The translations under genes and the position numbers were made by a program. Source: Dicyema japonicum (lineage: Eukaryota > Dicyemida > Rhombozoa > Dicyemidae). Taken from it: a stretch of DNA of 64,000 nucleotides. The notes under the pieces were generated by a model. The model saw only the letters and a program-made list of their open reading frames with translations. It ran no database searches and was not told where the DNA came from. The stretch spans positions 158,158 to 222,157 of the forward strand of contig RDEW01000029.1 in the NCBI GenBank assembly GCA_011109175.1. Direction: 5' to 3'. Within the stretch, counting starts at the first letter, position 1. Each line of letters starts with the position of its first letter. This document shows, piece after piece, positions 21,752 to 34,099 of the stretch.

Positions 21752-22534
21752 ATGAGGCTTTTACTAATTTTTATCAAATTTATTCTGTCAGGTATTTTAG
21801 TTGGGATATAAAGACGACTTCTTATCGAGAACGTACGACAACAAAGTATATTATTTTTCGATCGATCACCTCTTGTACTCCGACTATATTTCGAAATGTC
21901 ACTCAATCGGAGCCATACCGGTGGAAATACAAAACCAGGCACAAAATGATTTTATTACAAGTCAATTTAGTTCTTACTGTAGGTCAGATTACTACAAACT
22001 ATCTTATTGGAGTTTGCTACATGTGCAGTAAAAAAAACATCTATGTTCGTACGGGAGAAGAAATTGTTATAAATTACATTTTATCCCAGAAATACAGTAA
22101 TTGGGAACGTTTTAGGAAAAAGCCCGGACTAACGGCAATGATATTTCACACTACGGAATTATGGACTATCTCATATCTCAAGGATGAGCCTTATATTTGT
22201 CAGAAAAGTTCTCATTTGATTAACCAGATCTTTCAACACCCACAACGAGTACGACCTCAACAACCAAGTCTACAACTCCTAATACGACTTCTGCGCATAT
22301 TACGTTTGGGGGTAACGTAAAAGGAGCACAAAACTCTAAAACGAGGCAAAGTAGTCAATATCATTCTTTGTAGCTGAAGGGAGTTTATATACTTCGGTTG
22401 TGGCTTTTTTAATGTTTTTTGTCGGAATGATTGTGGGAGGAGTTTGCGTTTGTTTCCTTTACAGGCGAAATATTTTACTATTTCTAGAAAAATCCGCGTT
22501 GAATGATAACAAACTAATTATTCAAACGAATTAA
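21752..22534 (+). CDS. type I membrane protein with C-type lectin-like domain, copy 2 (231 aa)
   Basis: Tandem paralogue of the gene at 20.2 kb with the same five-exon plan: 21,752-21,791, 21,814-21,960, 21,983-22,207, 22,228-22,350, 22,374-22,534; introns 22, 22, 20 and 23 nt at the same positions. Signal peptide MRLLLIFIKFILS; domain with TYDNKVYYFS, NYLIGVCY, KYSNWE and EPYICQ; Thr-rich stalk (STTSTTKSTTPNTTS); TM segment FLMFFVGMIVGGVCVCFLY; tail. Domain loops differ more than the signal peptide and TM region, which suggests ligand-side divergence after duplication. Confidence 0.82.
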
Positions 22535-22589
22535 CATTAAATTAATCGTATTTTGGTTAAAACAGAAATTATCACAATTTTATTGTTGG

Positions 22590-23290
22590 AGACATAAATG
22601 TAGGTGATCCACCAGTCTCGGGAGATGCCTACTCTTTGGTCGGCATTTAAAAACTATTATCTCTTCCCTACTCCACTGGGGGTCCCCATTATGGCTGATA
22701 TAGCAGGACGTGGTGCTTGGAAAGGATTCTTATCGCTCTGACTAAGGGAACTGAACATACTTACTTTGAGGGATCCCTCGAGGAATGACCCTGTTATAGG
22801 GAAAGTTAACCAATATCGTTGAGCGCACTGTTGGTGGTTAATTGGTAGAAGAAACAGCTAGCGACCTAGCTGTAGCACACTTAATGCCCTCATTTGATGG
22901 ACATAACCCAACGTACCCCTTCTTAATGGACTTGGGAGATGTTGGGAACTAAGAAGGCATTAGATGCGACATTAAGAAATAACTTTGTCCAATGTTCTTC
23001 ACTTTGGTTATCAGTCTAACAGATTAAGGATGGTAAACCGATGATGGGGGTTTTTTTGAGAATACCTATAGTGCAGTGGTTAGTGCTGTCGCTCCCCCTC
23101 TCTTCCTTACTCGAGTGCAGAGGTTCACAAAATGGGGAATGTGGACGTACAGATGCGTCCCTCAGGATAAAACCTATCTCAGGTATATCAGGGGTTATCA
23201 AAGTTGTTGACTTTGGACCATTGGGGGAACATGGATGATCTGTCTAGAGGATCTGTGGGGGTGTTGCCAATAATAAACTAAAATCTCTTA
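22590..23290 (+). repeat. SINE-like sequences, at least two heads
   Basis: A-box-like heads tggttaattggtag (about 22,833) and tagtgcagtggttagtgctg (about 23,070), with bodies sharing catctcaggtatatc-type SINE sequence. No coding frame supported. Confidence 0.5.
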
Positions 23291-23359
23291 TTAAAGAATC
23301 TTTGAGTTGCTTATTGCGGAAATTTCATAGTTTATTATCCAAATACATCGTTAAACTCA

Positions 23360-23851
23360 ATGGCAGGGATAAGTAGACACACGGGACAGCAAATTGACAT
23401 TGTTGTCATTGAAAATTCAAAGCGTCACATTTTGATGACGTCATCGTTAATTATTGGTGAGAAGGGTTTCTTATGTTTAGTGCTGTTTATGGCGAGTATC
23501 TTATCAACAATGTTTGCATTGTCCAGGCTATCTCCGAATGTGGAGATGCACTGCGATAGATTTTGGATTGAATCAAAGAAGGCGCAATTTTCGGAAGAAG
23601 CTAAATTTGTGGAATACAAATATAGTGGATGGAGGAGGTATAAAGGTAGCTCAGAAAATTCTAACAATATTTACATTGGTGGACCGAGCAATGAAGTCGG
23701 GAGATATGGAGACGGTGTATACATCGTCCACATTGATAGAAATTCAAAAAACAACAAGTGTCTGTTATACAGTTTGAATCAGACTTACTATGAGTTCGAT
23801 AATAACGCTGTTTTGACGTGCATTGAGAAATCACCATTAATAACCAATTAA
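23360..23851 (+). CDS. single-pass membrane protein, unknown family
   Basis: ATG at 23,360, stop 23,849-23,851. One TM stretch near residues 30-54 and a C-terminal domain with CDRFWIESKKAQF, KYSGWRRYKG and GRYGDGVYIVHID, three cysteines in all. Bases 23,457-23,480 look like an in-frame 24-nt intron (gtgagaag...tgtttag); removing it gives a continuous hydrophobic segment SSLIIVLFMASILSTMFAL and a 155-residue protein. Probably type II orientation. No homologue recognised. Confidence 0.6.
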   Translation: MAGISRHTGQQIDIVVIENSKRHILMTSSLIIGEKGFLCLVLFMASILSTMFALSRLSPNVEMHCDRFWIESKKAQFSEEAKFVEYKYSGWRRYKGSSENSNNIYIGGPSNEVGRYGDGVYIVHIDRNSKNNKCLLYSLNQTYYEFDNNAVLTCIEKSPLITN

Positions 23852-23899
23852 TTTAAATTATATTTTTATCAATAAATATTGTTTTTTCTGTATTTTAAT

Positions 23900-25080
23900 T
23901 AATTTATCGTCTTTGCATTTTCTTGCAGATCGTCAGGGGAATTTGTCCTAACAAGAATCGAGTATTCTTGTGCAGCATGGATTACCCCTCTCAGAACAGA
24001 GGGAAGTGCTACAAAACCGATGTCTCCTAATATTATTGAGGTCGTCGAGAAAGACACCCACATTGTTACTACGAAGAACACTAAACGTCCCCCCAATCAT
24101 GGAAAACCTTACGGAACGTCACAGACTTGTTCAAAATGTCAAAGTCTACTGAAATTCCCATAGGCCGGAAGTCAGACTATATATGGAAGACTCCAAAAGA
24201 TAGGAGAAGAAACCCTCCCCTATGTGAGAAATCTGTGTGTAACTCCCAGCCCTTAGAAGATACAATTAGGGGGGGTCAAACAGTACCTGCCAACGATGTA
24301 ATGGGAGCGTATTTTGATTGCAGTCGATAATACGAGGACGACTGGGATGCACACTACCAATCCAAGAAGACCTAAGGATTTCAAAAATGAAGGTAGATGA
24401 AGCGGAGGACATAGATGCTCTGAGCAAAATTGAATTCTCGAGGGGAGTGTGGAGGCGTCTCACTGAAAAATTGTCCGTGTTGAGGATCATGATCACCCAA
24501 GCTATCATCAGGTGATGTCTGCATCTCTCTTGACTTTCCTTAAAATTTAACCCACTTGGCTGGGTGCGAATGACGGGGGACTTTCTACTAGCGAAGAAAC
24601 GACCGTCAGATCTGATTAGTGAGACCTTACAATTCTCTTGGAAGAAAGTGGTGGACCTTTGACTCCTTTAGAAATTGAGTTCACTGATTAAATAGTTAAC
24701 CCAACTTTGCTGACATGAAGAAAGCCAGCGAACATTAGGAAGTGGCCGTCTCTCCCAGAGATTCTCCACTTAACGTTAGCTTATTAGATGACTTTAATAC
24801 TTTTTGGAAGTTCTTTTTGGTGGACTAAGTAAAATCTGACGATTAAAGCTGGAAGAACGCACTATATTGGCTGAAGGATATACCTCGTAGTGTGGGGGTA
24901 TAAACTCTATGGAGAAAAGTAACTCATCTTTCTCACCATTCAAGGCCAAACATTTTTCCTCTTCTTGATTTCTTTGGGTCTCGAACAGAGGGATGTTAGT
25001 CTTTCTGGTAGTCAGACTTTTGGGGTTAGAGAATTGCGGAAGAGAAATCCACAAGTGGGGGGTTGTCAAAATTAAGCTCT
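23900..25080. other. no confident gene
   Basis: Several short frames (for example 24,127-24,330 and 24,318-24,515 on +) lack recognisable motifs. Possibly old LINE sequence. Confidence 0.3.
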
Positions 25081-25351
25081 AATTTTGGTTGCAAGTCTAA
25101 TATTCTTTGCAACGTGGTGCCATGTGGCTACTTGCTTCGAGATTTCTCCTCCTTCCTTCTGGTGGCGTCATTGGATTCACCTTACCCGGGAGGCGCCCAA
25201 TTCCAGTCCGACATTTAACATATTTGTCTCCAACCACCGTGTAGAATTTACCAGCAAATCTTGAGGGATTGTGCTCAAAGTGAAAATAGAAGGGGAAGAT
25301 AGTAGCCCTGAAAGCTCATGACCAACATGGGGGGGGAACTACCCAATATAA

Positions 25352-26290
25352 TTAAGTGATGAGACAACGCAGAGGGTCCGTAAACTCTTGTTGTTTCCTA
25401 CCAGCTTTGGTGGAACTCGGAACTAAATTGGGTGAGGGTACAACGGAGAAGGTCTCAGGGTACGATTGATTCGGCGATTCCTTCCACCTACCTACCTCCT
25501 CACGGAGATTAAACAGGATTAAAGATTTATTTAAAATACTAACTAACATTAAAGGATCCCAAAGAAGTCATCAGGGTTTCTTCTTCTGCCGAAAGATTTT
25601 TTGTCCTCAGGACTAAAATACCAACAAGCGAGAACTTTTTAAATTTCGAATCGAAGGGGTTTAGTGGCTCCATAATTGTGCCTGGAAGGAGCACATTTGA
25701 GGGATCCTTGACTGATGAGCGGGGGTCATTGTAATCGGGGACAATATCCGCAATTCCTGATGGTACTTGTAGAGGTATTGAGCCAGGGGGATCCCCGATT
25801 ATTTTGAGGGATGGTGGGAGGCCGTAGTTTGGCGGGTTTCGATCAGAAAAGAAAGGAAGCTGGTAGTAATCAGGGATGATGTCCGGGTGTGCAGTAGTGT
25901 TGGGTATAATTGGGGGACTCTGGGCTATAAATGGTTTATTTATTTTTCCGGGTATATTTTCTTGTTTCTTTCCTGTTTCGCTGGTATTTAATGGATCGTC
26001 GACCACTCCCTTGTTTGAAGGCCAATCACACATAATAATAATAAAAATAAATAATAATAATTTTAATATAATAATTAAATTTATAACTCAAAGCGCGGTT
26101 CACTCCTTCATAACTGCGGTTATCCTGGTCCGCCTTCGAGTTCTGCTTCATGACAGCTACATATGACGGATCTATGGGTACTTCTATTTTTTTGTCTGCC
26201 AATAGGGATAAATAAGCTACGATTTACCTCCCTTCCACGTTCTAGGGTAATCTGAAGGAATAGGTTCCAATCTCACCACCTTTTTTCGCG
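25352..26290 (-). CDS. single-pass membrane protein with Pro-rich tail, incomplete model
   Basis: The minus-strand frame ending near 25,539 follows a TM-like run (INLIIILKLLLFIFIIIMCDW, about 26,020-26,085) when a 28-nt GT...AG intron (26,088-26,115) is removed. Upstream coding text IEVPIDPSYVAVMKQNSK is joined through a further intron. The tail is Pro-rich with two related stretches, HPDIIPDYYQLPFF and IADIVPDYNDP. The C-terminus is either ...SLGSFNVS at 25,539 or, if a roughly 49-nt intron is used, a further Ser/Pro-rich exon to 25,352. The 5' end is not defined. Function unknown. Confidence 0.5.
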
Positions 26291-26299
26291 TTTATTTCT

Positions 26300-27890
26300 T
26301 AGTTTCACTTCAGTTATGTAGTGATCATGTATTTTACTCGAATTGAAAAGGGGGCTCCAGTGAAGAGTAGGGACTCTTCTTTGGCTCTCAGACCAGAGAT
26401 CAATACTATCCGTCCCTGTGAGTCAGAATTTGGGGGTTAGAAAACTCCCAAGGATGAACTTTATCAATAGAACTGTTTAAAAATGGCACACATTCAACTT
26501 TTTTATTAAGAACACGTGCTAAGTTGTTGAACACAGATACGGTGTTAAATATCATTCACAGGTGTGCTGAACGCTATAAACTATTTCTAACCCTGATAGT
26601 ATTCTACAATTCAATGTACTTCTGTCCGCCTCAACGGCGACGACTACTCTTTCAATTCTTCCAATTTTGTAGACTGAGAAAAATTCGAACCCGAAGCATA
26701 CGTTCACTGCTCGATTTATTGGTTGGGGGATAATTGCCCCCAACAAATCCCTCATATGAGCTACAAATGTTATACGGAAGATCAAACCTGCATACGCTTT
26801 AGGCGGGACCACAACTTGCAGTGGTTTCTTTTATTTGATATTAACTGAATTATGTTCTGTGTCTAATCCCCACTACAACCATTTATTTTTGAACTGAAAT
26901 AAAAATTTCAAAAGACCACGGTAACACCAAACTACTCACGTGATTCCGACATACTCAGCAGAGACCCTTCTTGGTCCAATGCTCCCTTTTGAGCCCACAA
27001 AAGCACGTATCAGGCGTAGAACCAGATACTCATAATTTTATCCTTCAGTTCTTACGAATTAGAGATTCCAAAAGCGCTGGAGATGAGTCCTTTCCAGAAT
27101 TCATCGCTCCATAACTTTAAATGCCCTCTTCTAGTCAGCATTTGTTCCGGAATTGCATTGACCTCGCGAGGCCCATGCGTGAGAAATGCATCAGGCAACT
27201 GATAACTGACTCTTTCCATTCCCGCTTCTTCACTAATAAAGGCATATCCAATGTCAAGATACTCCTTAATGCAATGAAGGGAGGGATAACTGTAAAGGAT
27301 GGGTATTCCGCAAAATTTCCGAAAAGCTCATTGAGTGAAATTTCTATATATGGATTATTTTTTGAGGCTTTGAATGTCCAAATCAAGGAGGTACGCTCTA
27401 TACCACAGGATGCAAGGATCCTACTCTAAAGACCCCGTTCAAATTAGTCAAAGTTGATGTGCTTAATAGATTGGATGCTGCGATAGCATTATACTGCCTT
27501 GCATCCCCCTGCTGATCTTAACGATATAACGGACATAGTTTATGCAGGGCAGTAGGCATACGATGACCTAACATGGTAGATCTCAAGCCTGTGGAAAGAC
27601 AGTACGAGAAAGAAAAAATTCTGAGAAAGAAAAAATTAAACATAACCTTTCCTTTTTCAGTATTTTTGGAGACCAAAACCAAAAAAAGAAGATTATGGAT
27701 TTCTTGACACCTTATGGCAGGGGTGGCCAACCGGTCGATCGCGGCTGGTTTTTTGGTCAATCTTAATCGACTGATTTTTAACGCTGATATACAAATTGCT
27801 TATTATTTTTTTGGATTTAAAATATTTTCAATATTAAAGTTAGTATTTTTCACGTGGCTCGTTATGAGTTGTATTTGCACGCATCTTCAT
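26300..27890. other. no confident gene
   Basis: A plus-strand frame at 27,121-27,429 is open but has no family motif. A perfect 9-bp inverted repeat (cgtttgatt / aatcaaacg) lies at about 27,900-27,923, at the edge of the next LINE. Confidence 0.3.
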
Positions 27891-27929
27891 GTTTTTTTTT
27901 CGTTTGATTTTTTCGAATCAAACGATGCG

Positions 27930-29710
27930 ATTGATATGCCGCATACGGATATTGTGGGAAGTTTTGGTTTGGGGAAAAGAAATGATGCTGGGGATCGACT
28001 AGTCCAATTCTGTCAAGAAAATAAATTTCAGATAACTAACACATGGTTCAAACAGCACAAACGACGAATATACTGCAAAAAAATGGAAGATGACTATAAG
28101 AGAGGGCACACTAGGAATGCGTATTTACAACTAAAAAGATTACGTACTTCCTTTATGAAAATGATGGGCAAAATCAAGGACAAGGATGGTGTAGAATTGC
28201 TAAGCCAACAGAACATTCAAAATCGTTGGAGAGAATATACGGAACGACTATATTCAGAAACTGTATGCCCACCCATATATGTTGATGAAGCAACGTTGGG
28301 TGAAGGGGATAAAATCCTTGAGGAGGAATGCGTGTGGGCTACACGGCATTTAACGGGGAACAAGGCACTGGGGATTGACAACAGCGAATTGTTGAAGGCT
28401 ATACCGGTGACAGCTATCACCAGTCTATGTCAAAAAATTTGGGAAACTGGTATTTGGCCACGTGAGTGGAAAAGATCTATATTTATTCCAATACCGAAAA
28501 AAGGGGATAGCAAGGACTGTTCAAACTATCGAACAATAGCCTTAATTCCCCACATCAGCAAAATACTCTTAAAGACAATACAACATCGTCTAATGCCGAA
28601 ATGATTCTACCAGATGTCCAAGCAGGATTCAGGAAGGGACGAGGCACACGTGACCATATAGCAAATGTCCGGTGGATTATTGAGAAATCCCATGAATCCC
28701 AAAAGAATGTATACATGTGCTTCATTGACTATCGGAAAGCTTTTGATTCCGTTATACATGACAAGCTGTGATATTGCTTATCAAATCTCTTTATAGGACC
28801 AAGAAGCTATTATTAGAACAGTTTATGGAGATGCCGATCGATTCAAAATTGGTAAAGGAGTAAGACAAGGATGCTTATTATCTCCCATCCTATTCAATAT
28901 TTATGCCGAAATGATCATGACTAAATTGGATACTGTATCAAATAATGGGATTAAAGTTGGAGGCAGGAACATCAATATTTTGCGCTATGCTGACGATACT
29001 GGCTGAAACAGAGGATGGCCTCATGGAGTTGATTCTAAGATTCAGAGACCGAGAGCGCCGTCTTTGGTTTATTGCTAAATGTCAAGAAGACCAAAATTAT
29101 GACTCTGCTAATAATGGAATAATGGAACTAAAAATTGGGAATGAGAAAATAGAGAGTTGCGAGAATGTTGTCTTTATAGGATGTCTAATTAATCGGAATG
29201 GTGACGGAGGCTTGGAAATCAAGAGGCGAATTGCCATGGGACGCCTTCCAGAGAATGAATAGAATTTGGAAAAACAAAGATATTTCCTTAAGGACCAAAT
29301 GCAGACTGGTTAATGCAATCGTGTTCCCGGTTTTTCTATACGGCTCAGAATCATGGATACTGAAAAAGGTGGATAGACGAAAAATTGATACTTTTGAACT
29401 TTGGTGCTGGAGGAGTTTACTAAGAATTCCTTGGACTTCCAAAATAACAAACATCGATGTACTCAAACGGGTAGAGACGGACATTTCGCTAGAAGGAGAA
29501 ATCGTAAAACACAGATTGGCGTTTTTTGGAGATGTTGTCCGCTCTGATTCCCTGGAAAGAACCACTATGGTGAGCAATATTACTGGGAAGAGAAGACCTG
29601 GTCAACCGAAAACTCGGTGGCTATTCACGGTAGAAGACGGGAATGCCTATATCAAGGCTTCTCCAAAATGCGACGGATCAAAGAGAGTGGAGAAAATTGG
29701 CTCATGAGAT
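27930..29710 (+). mobile_element. LINE (endonuclease + RT), multiply interrupted
   Basis: In order: endonuclease end GLGKRNDAGDRLVQFCQENK; RT motifs WPREWKRSIFIPIPKKGDSK and CSNYRTIALIPHISKILLK; QAGFRKGRGTRDHI; CFIDYRKAFDSV; GVRQGCLLSPILFNIYAE; ILRYADDT; then the C-terminal region NAIVFPVFLYGSESWILKKV and TGKRRPGQPKTRWL. Stops and frameshifts occur between motifs (for example after HDKL and around YADD). The order and motifs fit the APE-type LINE group that contains many animal endonuclease-RT elements. Confidence 0.9.
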
Positions 29711-29711
29711 C

Positions 29712-30130
29712 TCCAAGGGTCGGACACGACTTAATTTGGATAACATAACAATCAACAAAAATTGTATTCCTTCCATATGGAAGCTATCAAACATACGACC
29801 AATTCTGAAACCCGGGCGAGCAAAGGGAACACCAGCCTCATCCAGATCAATATCTCTCCTATGTGTTACATCAAAAGTTTTGGAAGAGCTGATTCTAAAC
29901 TAATCAAACCATACCTTTCGGATGCACATCTTCAACACGGATTCAGAAAAGGGCACTCTACAGAAACGCATCTTACATGCCTTACAAATTTCATCAAGGA
30001 TGGCCTAAAAAGCAAACCTCATCAGAAGTCATTGATATGCTCCATCGATGTAGAAAAAGCTTTCGGCACAGTCCCAAGAAAGCTTTTGATAAGGAAGATC
30101 TTTACGTCAAAAATCCCAACAACCTGAAAA
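29712..30130 (+). mobile_element. second LINE RT fragment
   Basis: CIPSIWKLSNIRPILKPGRA, SKVLEELILN and then in another frame QHGFRKGHSTETHLTCLTNF and SLICSIDVEKAFGTVPRKLL. This is a different LINE family from the upstream one and abuts it directly. Confidence 0.8.
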
Positions 30131-30970
30131 TCTGAATTGCTAATTTCCTAAATGGAAGAAGAGTAAATGCTGGAAAAACTAGGTCAGTGACCAGAACAAC
30201 AAACTTCAACATACCAAATCATTTCAATAACAAGCAGAAAACCTATTGTCCCATTACAGCAAAAATATGGATACATCAAATCGTTTCCTCAAACTGAATC
30301 CCCCATTCGTCACTAAGTATTTCTCCACTCGTCACCAAGCCTTAATAATCAATACGAAGAGCTTTCCTCAAATGCCCGGACGGAATCTGCACATAACCTT
30401 TAAAAGGGCCAAATGAACTGCGACCGGATATTTACCAAGCGCCCTTGAATTCGGGATTTGTGCCTATGCTCTGGAAACAATCCACAATAATCCCGATTCT
30501 CCAACCCAAAAAAGATGGAGGTAGACATACGTCCCAAGACCGTTTACAGACTGTGGAGATAGAGAAAAAAAAATGACATCCTTGCACGTGAGATGGGGCA
30601 GATACTTGGTTGAAAGGTCCCCGTTATTCCAATAGTAATGAAGTGGGAAGGAATTGCGACAAAGTATCACAAGGGGTATATAAGACAGCTAGGGTATCTA
30701 GACAGTAGATGAGAAGCTCCAGGCATACCTACAGACCACTGTTATAAAACGAACCCTAGAATGTCTTACATTGGTGTACATGAAACAGAGCCCGGAAATG
30801 CCACATGTGCATAATCTCAATTACACAGAAGCTCTCGGAGCTGATTCAGAAACCGGAATCAAACCTTCCTTGGGAGAAAGGCGAACAGGCAGGCGAGGAA
30901 GTTTATTAATGATCTAAACAGTTAGTTATAGGGCTTCCTGACGTTAACGTCACTTCCCTGACAAATAGCG

Positions 30971-31309
30971 TCACTTTCTAATCATTAGGATAAGGGTAAA
31001 TATATTTTTTGGATAAAATAACATCTTAAAACTCATAATAAGGTCGGATTTCCAGTATTTTAAAGACCAAGACGAGGAAGAGCTCTTAGACACCACTGTT
31101 TTTTGGAGCCCACTGGTCTCTCCTGAAAGATTGTAAACGCTCGGACTCAAATCAAAACCGCCTGTCTGGTTGTTCGGAGATGCGAGGAAAATAGCATTTT
31201 TATAAATACTTTCCAAGTAGACATCATAAGAGGGAATAGCCACGCAGTCAGGACATCCGCTATTTGACCTTTGCTCATTTTTCGGATTGTCTATAAAGGA
31301 CATACACAC
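30971..31309 (-). CDS. hypothetical ORF whose 5' end lies in a SINE
   Basis: Open minus-strand frame of about 110 residues (CMSFIDNPKNEQRSNSGCPD at the start, Ser-rich middle, hydrophobic end). The first codons overlap the SINE-A body that starts near 31,287. No family recognised. It may be the end of a gene truncated by the SINE or a chance frame. Confidence 0.3.
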   Translation of the reverse strand: MCMSFIDNPKNEQRSNSGCPDCVAIPSYDVYLESIYKNAIFLASPNNQTGGFDLSPSVYNLSGETSGLQKTVVSKSSSSSWSLKYWKSDLIMSFKMLFYPKNIFTLILMIRK

Positions 31310-31445
31310 AACAAAAAGAAAAAGGAGTGCATTCCTTGGTTCTAACTACGATTAGTTATAATAACTGTTCTTTACTTAAATAAAGTGTGTGTTTTGCCTG
31401 AACAGAGCTATGGCTAATATGGCTTTGCGACTAAGTGCAGTTTTT
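31285..31445 (+). repeat. SINE family A fragment
   Basis: Shares ggttctaactacgattagt, aactgttctttacttaaat and the atggctaatatggct end with the copies at 12.8, 40.9 and 42.1 kb. The tRNA-like head is missing. Confidence 0.65.
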
Positions 31446-31899
31446 TTATTTATTGTATGCCGACCAGCCCTTTTTGCCTTTTCACAAGAATTTCCGTGAA
31501 TACTAAAATAATTGAGCGGACTTAAAGAATGTCGATCTCTAAAATTTTTTATAGTGACTGAATGATACAAAAGATTCATTCTTAAGATACCAAACAACAA
31601 ACGTGTTAGGGCCGATGATCTTAATTTCTAACAGTTTCCGAATTCTTCTCTAATGATCCATTGGAGAGTTCACTGTTTGTCTGAAAATGTATCCACAAAT
31701 GTCTCCAAAGGGACTCGATCGGAGTCTCCTTCTTCAGTGCTGATTTGGATTCCTCCGAGTGAATTATCTTGTTTCCAAATGGATTTTCTGTTTTTTTCAG
31801 TAATGCTAACGAACATGGGGATTTCTTTTTGTTGATTTTTCTGAAAGGAGGCCGGCGAGGAATGGACTCTTCGACAAAGAATGATCATACCCTATTCTG

Positions 31900-33100
31900 C
31901 TTAAATCAAAGACGAAATTACCAATGGAAAAAAAACCTGCATATACAATCTTACAAATTGACAATATTCCGATCAGTTACAGACAACATTTGGCTAATAT
32001 ACAGCTGGAAAACTTCACCTCCCTTGATATAGTGGTTGTCTACGTCAACAAAGTCATACCAACGATCTCGAGAGTTATGGAAAGAATTGTATTCAACAGA
32101 CTTTCTGAAAATATAAAACGTAATTATTTAGTAAAGGAGCATCAGTGGGGTTTTCGAAAATATCGGTCTTGTGGAGATTGTTTGTACAGTGCTAACGCGT
32201 CAATTATGAAGGCTTTGTAAACTAAAGGGTGTTTGACTGCAGTCTGCCTTTATATATCCAAAGCTTTCGACAGTGTGTGGCATCTTGGTCTTCTCATCTG
32301 TCTTGCGAAATGTGGTGTTGAAAAAGAATTTTAATTTTGGATACAAAGTTTGCTCTCAGATAGACGGACAATTGTTAATCTTTTAAACTATGAATTTCGT
32401 GAAATTTGGTTGAAAAGAGGTGTACCTCAGGGTTCAGTGCTCAGTCCTTTATTATTTAACATTGTAATGAGTGAACTGCCTTCCCCAGAAAACCCAAGTA
32501 CAGAAATCTTGATAAACGCTGATGACGTCATAATTTATGATGTTTCTTTGAACCCTTTGGTATCTGAAAAACGATTAAAGACGTAAATGGACCAGATCGA
32601 AGAGTGGTGTAATGAAAACTTCCTTTCGGTGGCACATAAAAAGTCTGGTATGCTGAGGATAACTGGAAGGAGGATGGCTAACCTAAAGAGTTCTTTACAA
32701 GAGATACCTCGGAAGAAGATTACGAAATACCTTGGCCTCCTAATTGACGAGGGAGGTAATTCTATGGAACATGGTAAAATAAGAAAGAAAAAAGCTACGA
32801 ACGCTCTTTATTTCGTTAGAAAATTAAAGCTCGAGCCGGAGACCTTTGTTTATGTCTTCAACACTGCGATACTACCTGCAATGATATACGGTTTAGAAGG
32901 ATGGTACGATTCGAAAAAGAGAGACTCTATCCTCAAGAAATTAGAGAAAACGAGAAATTTTGCTTACGGGATAAGTCCTCGTATGCCAATTCTCCTATGG
33001 TTGGAAGGAAAAATGTACAAAGTTTGTGGAACTATCGAAAATCTTATTCAAGGTTTCAAAAATCTCACTAAAGTATCTGGCACATATTTTCAGAGATGAC
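31900..33100 (+). mobile_element. LINE RT remnant (VPQGSVLSP type)
   Basis: Motifs in order: ISRVMERIVFNRLSENIKRN, EHQWGFRKYRSCGDCLY, YISKAFDSVWH, RGVPQGSVLSPLLFNIVMSE, INADDVIIYD (YADD to NADD), then WCNENFLSVAHKKSGML, KKITKYLGLLIDE and MIYGLEGWYDSKKR. Stops at 32,218-32,220, 32,332 and 32,584. Dead. Confidence 0.88.
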
Positions 33101-33259
33101 CCTGTATTTACGGATTTTTTGGGAAGACTGTCGGGGTAGAAGTCGGTTGGCATGCCCTACCGTTTCATATTACTTCCCCCATCACTTAATTAACAGTTCT
33201 TTTTCTTTATAATAACTGCCTCGCTTGTTTTACTGTCCGAGGGCAGTAATATAATTGTT

Positions 33260-33635
33260 TGTTAAGTTCCTAATGGGTCGTATTAACCGTCTCAACCGGT
33301 AACCGTTACTTTCGGTCATCGGTTAAACGGCTTTAACGGTTAAATCGATTTTGCGGATCGTTCTCACCCTAGAGTCGTTGTCAACCGGTCACAAACATTA
33401 TAATAATTTTTTTTATTATTTTAGTTATTTTTTAATAAAAATAATGATTAATTATTTAACTACAATTGTTTCTAAAAAATAGATTCTAATTTCATTATTT
33501 GACCCATATATGTTAATTCTTTGTGCTTTCCTCATTTCTGGTAATTTTGTTTTAGCTTCTTTTAGTTTCCGGTAGATGCCCTTTAACATTCCAAAATATT
33601 GGGACAGAGTTTGAATTTGATTCTTTATGCTATGN
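33260..33635. mobile_element. possible hAT element end next to the gap
   Basis: Repeated aaccg-type text (cgtctcaaccggtaaccg, ggttaaacggctttaacgg) resembles subterminal sequence of some hAT elements. The rest is lost in the N run. Confidence 0.35.
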
Positions 33636-34099
33636 NNNNNNNNNNNNNNNNNNNNNNNNNNNNNNNNNNNNNNNNNNNNNNNNNNNNNNNNNNNNNNNNN
33701 NNNNNNNNNNNNNNNNNNNNNNNNNNNNNNNNNNNNNNNNNNNNNNNNNNNNNNNNNNNNNNNNNNNNNNNNNNNNNNNNNNNNNNNNNNNNNNNNNNNN
33801 NNNNNNNNNNNNNNNNNNNNNNNNNNNNNNNNNNNNNNNNNNNNNNNNNNNNNNNNNNNNNNNNNNNNNNNNNNNNNNNNNNNNNNNNNNNNNNNNNNNN
33901 NNNNNNNNNNNNNNNNNNNNNNNNNNNNNNNNNNNNNNNNNNNNNNNNNNNNNNNNNNNNNNNNNNNNNNNNNNNNNNNNNNNNNNNNNNNNNNNNNNNN
34001 NNNNNNNNNNNNNNNNNNNNNNNNNNNNNNNNNNNNNNNNNNNNNNNNNNNNNNNNNNNNNNNNNNNNNNNNNNNNNNNNNNNNNNNNNNNNNNNNNNN
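33636..34099. other. assembly gap, 464 Ns
   Basis: Run of N. Frames reported across it are meaningless. Confidence 0.99.
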
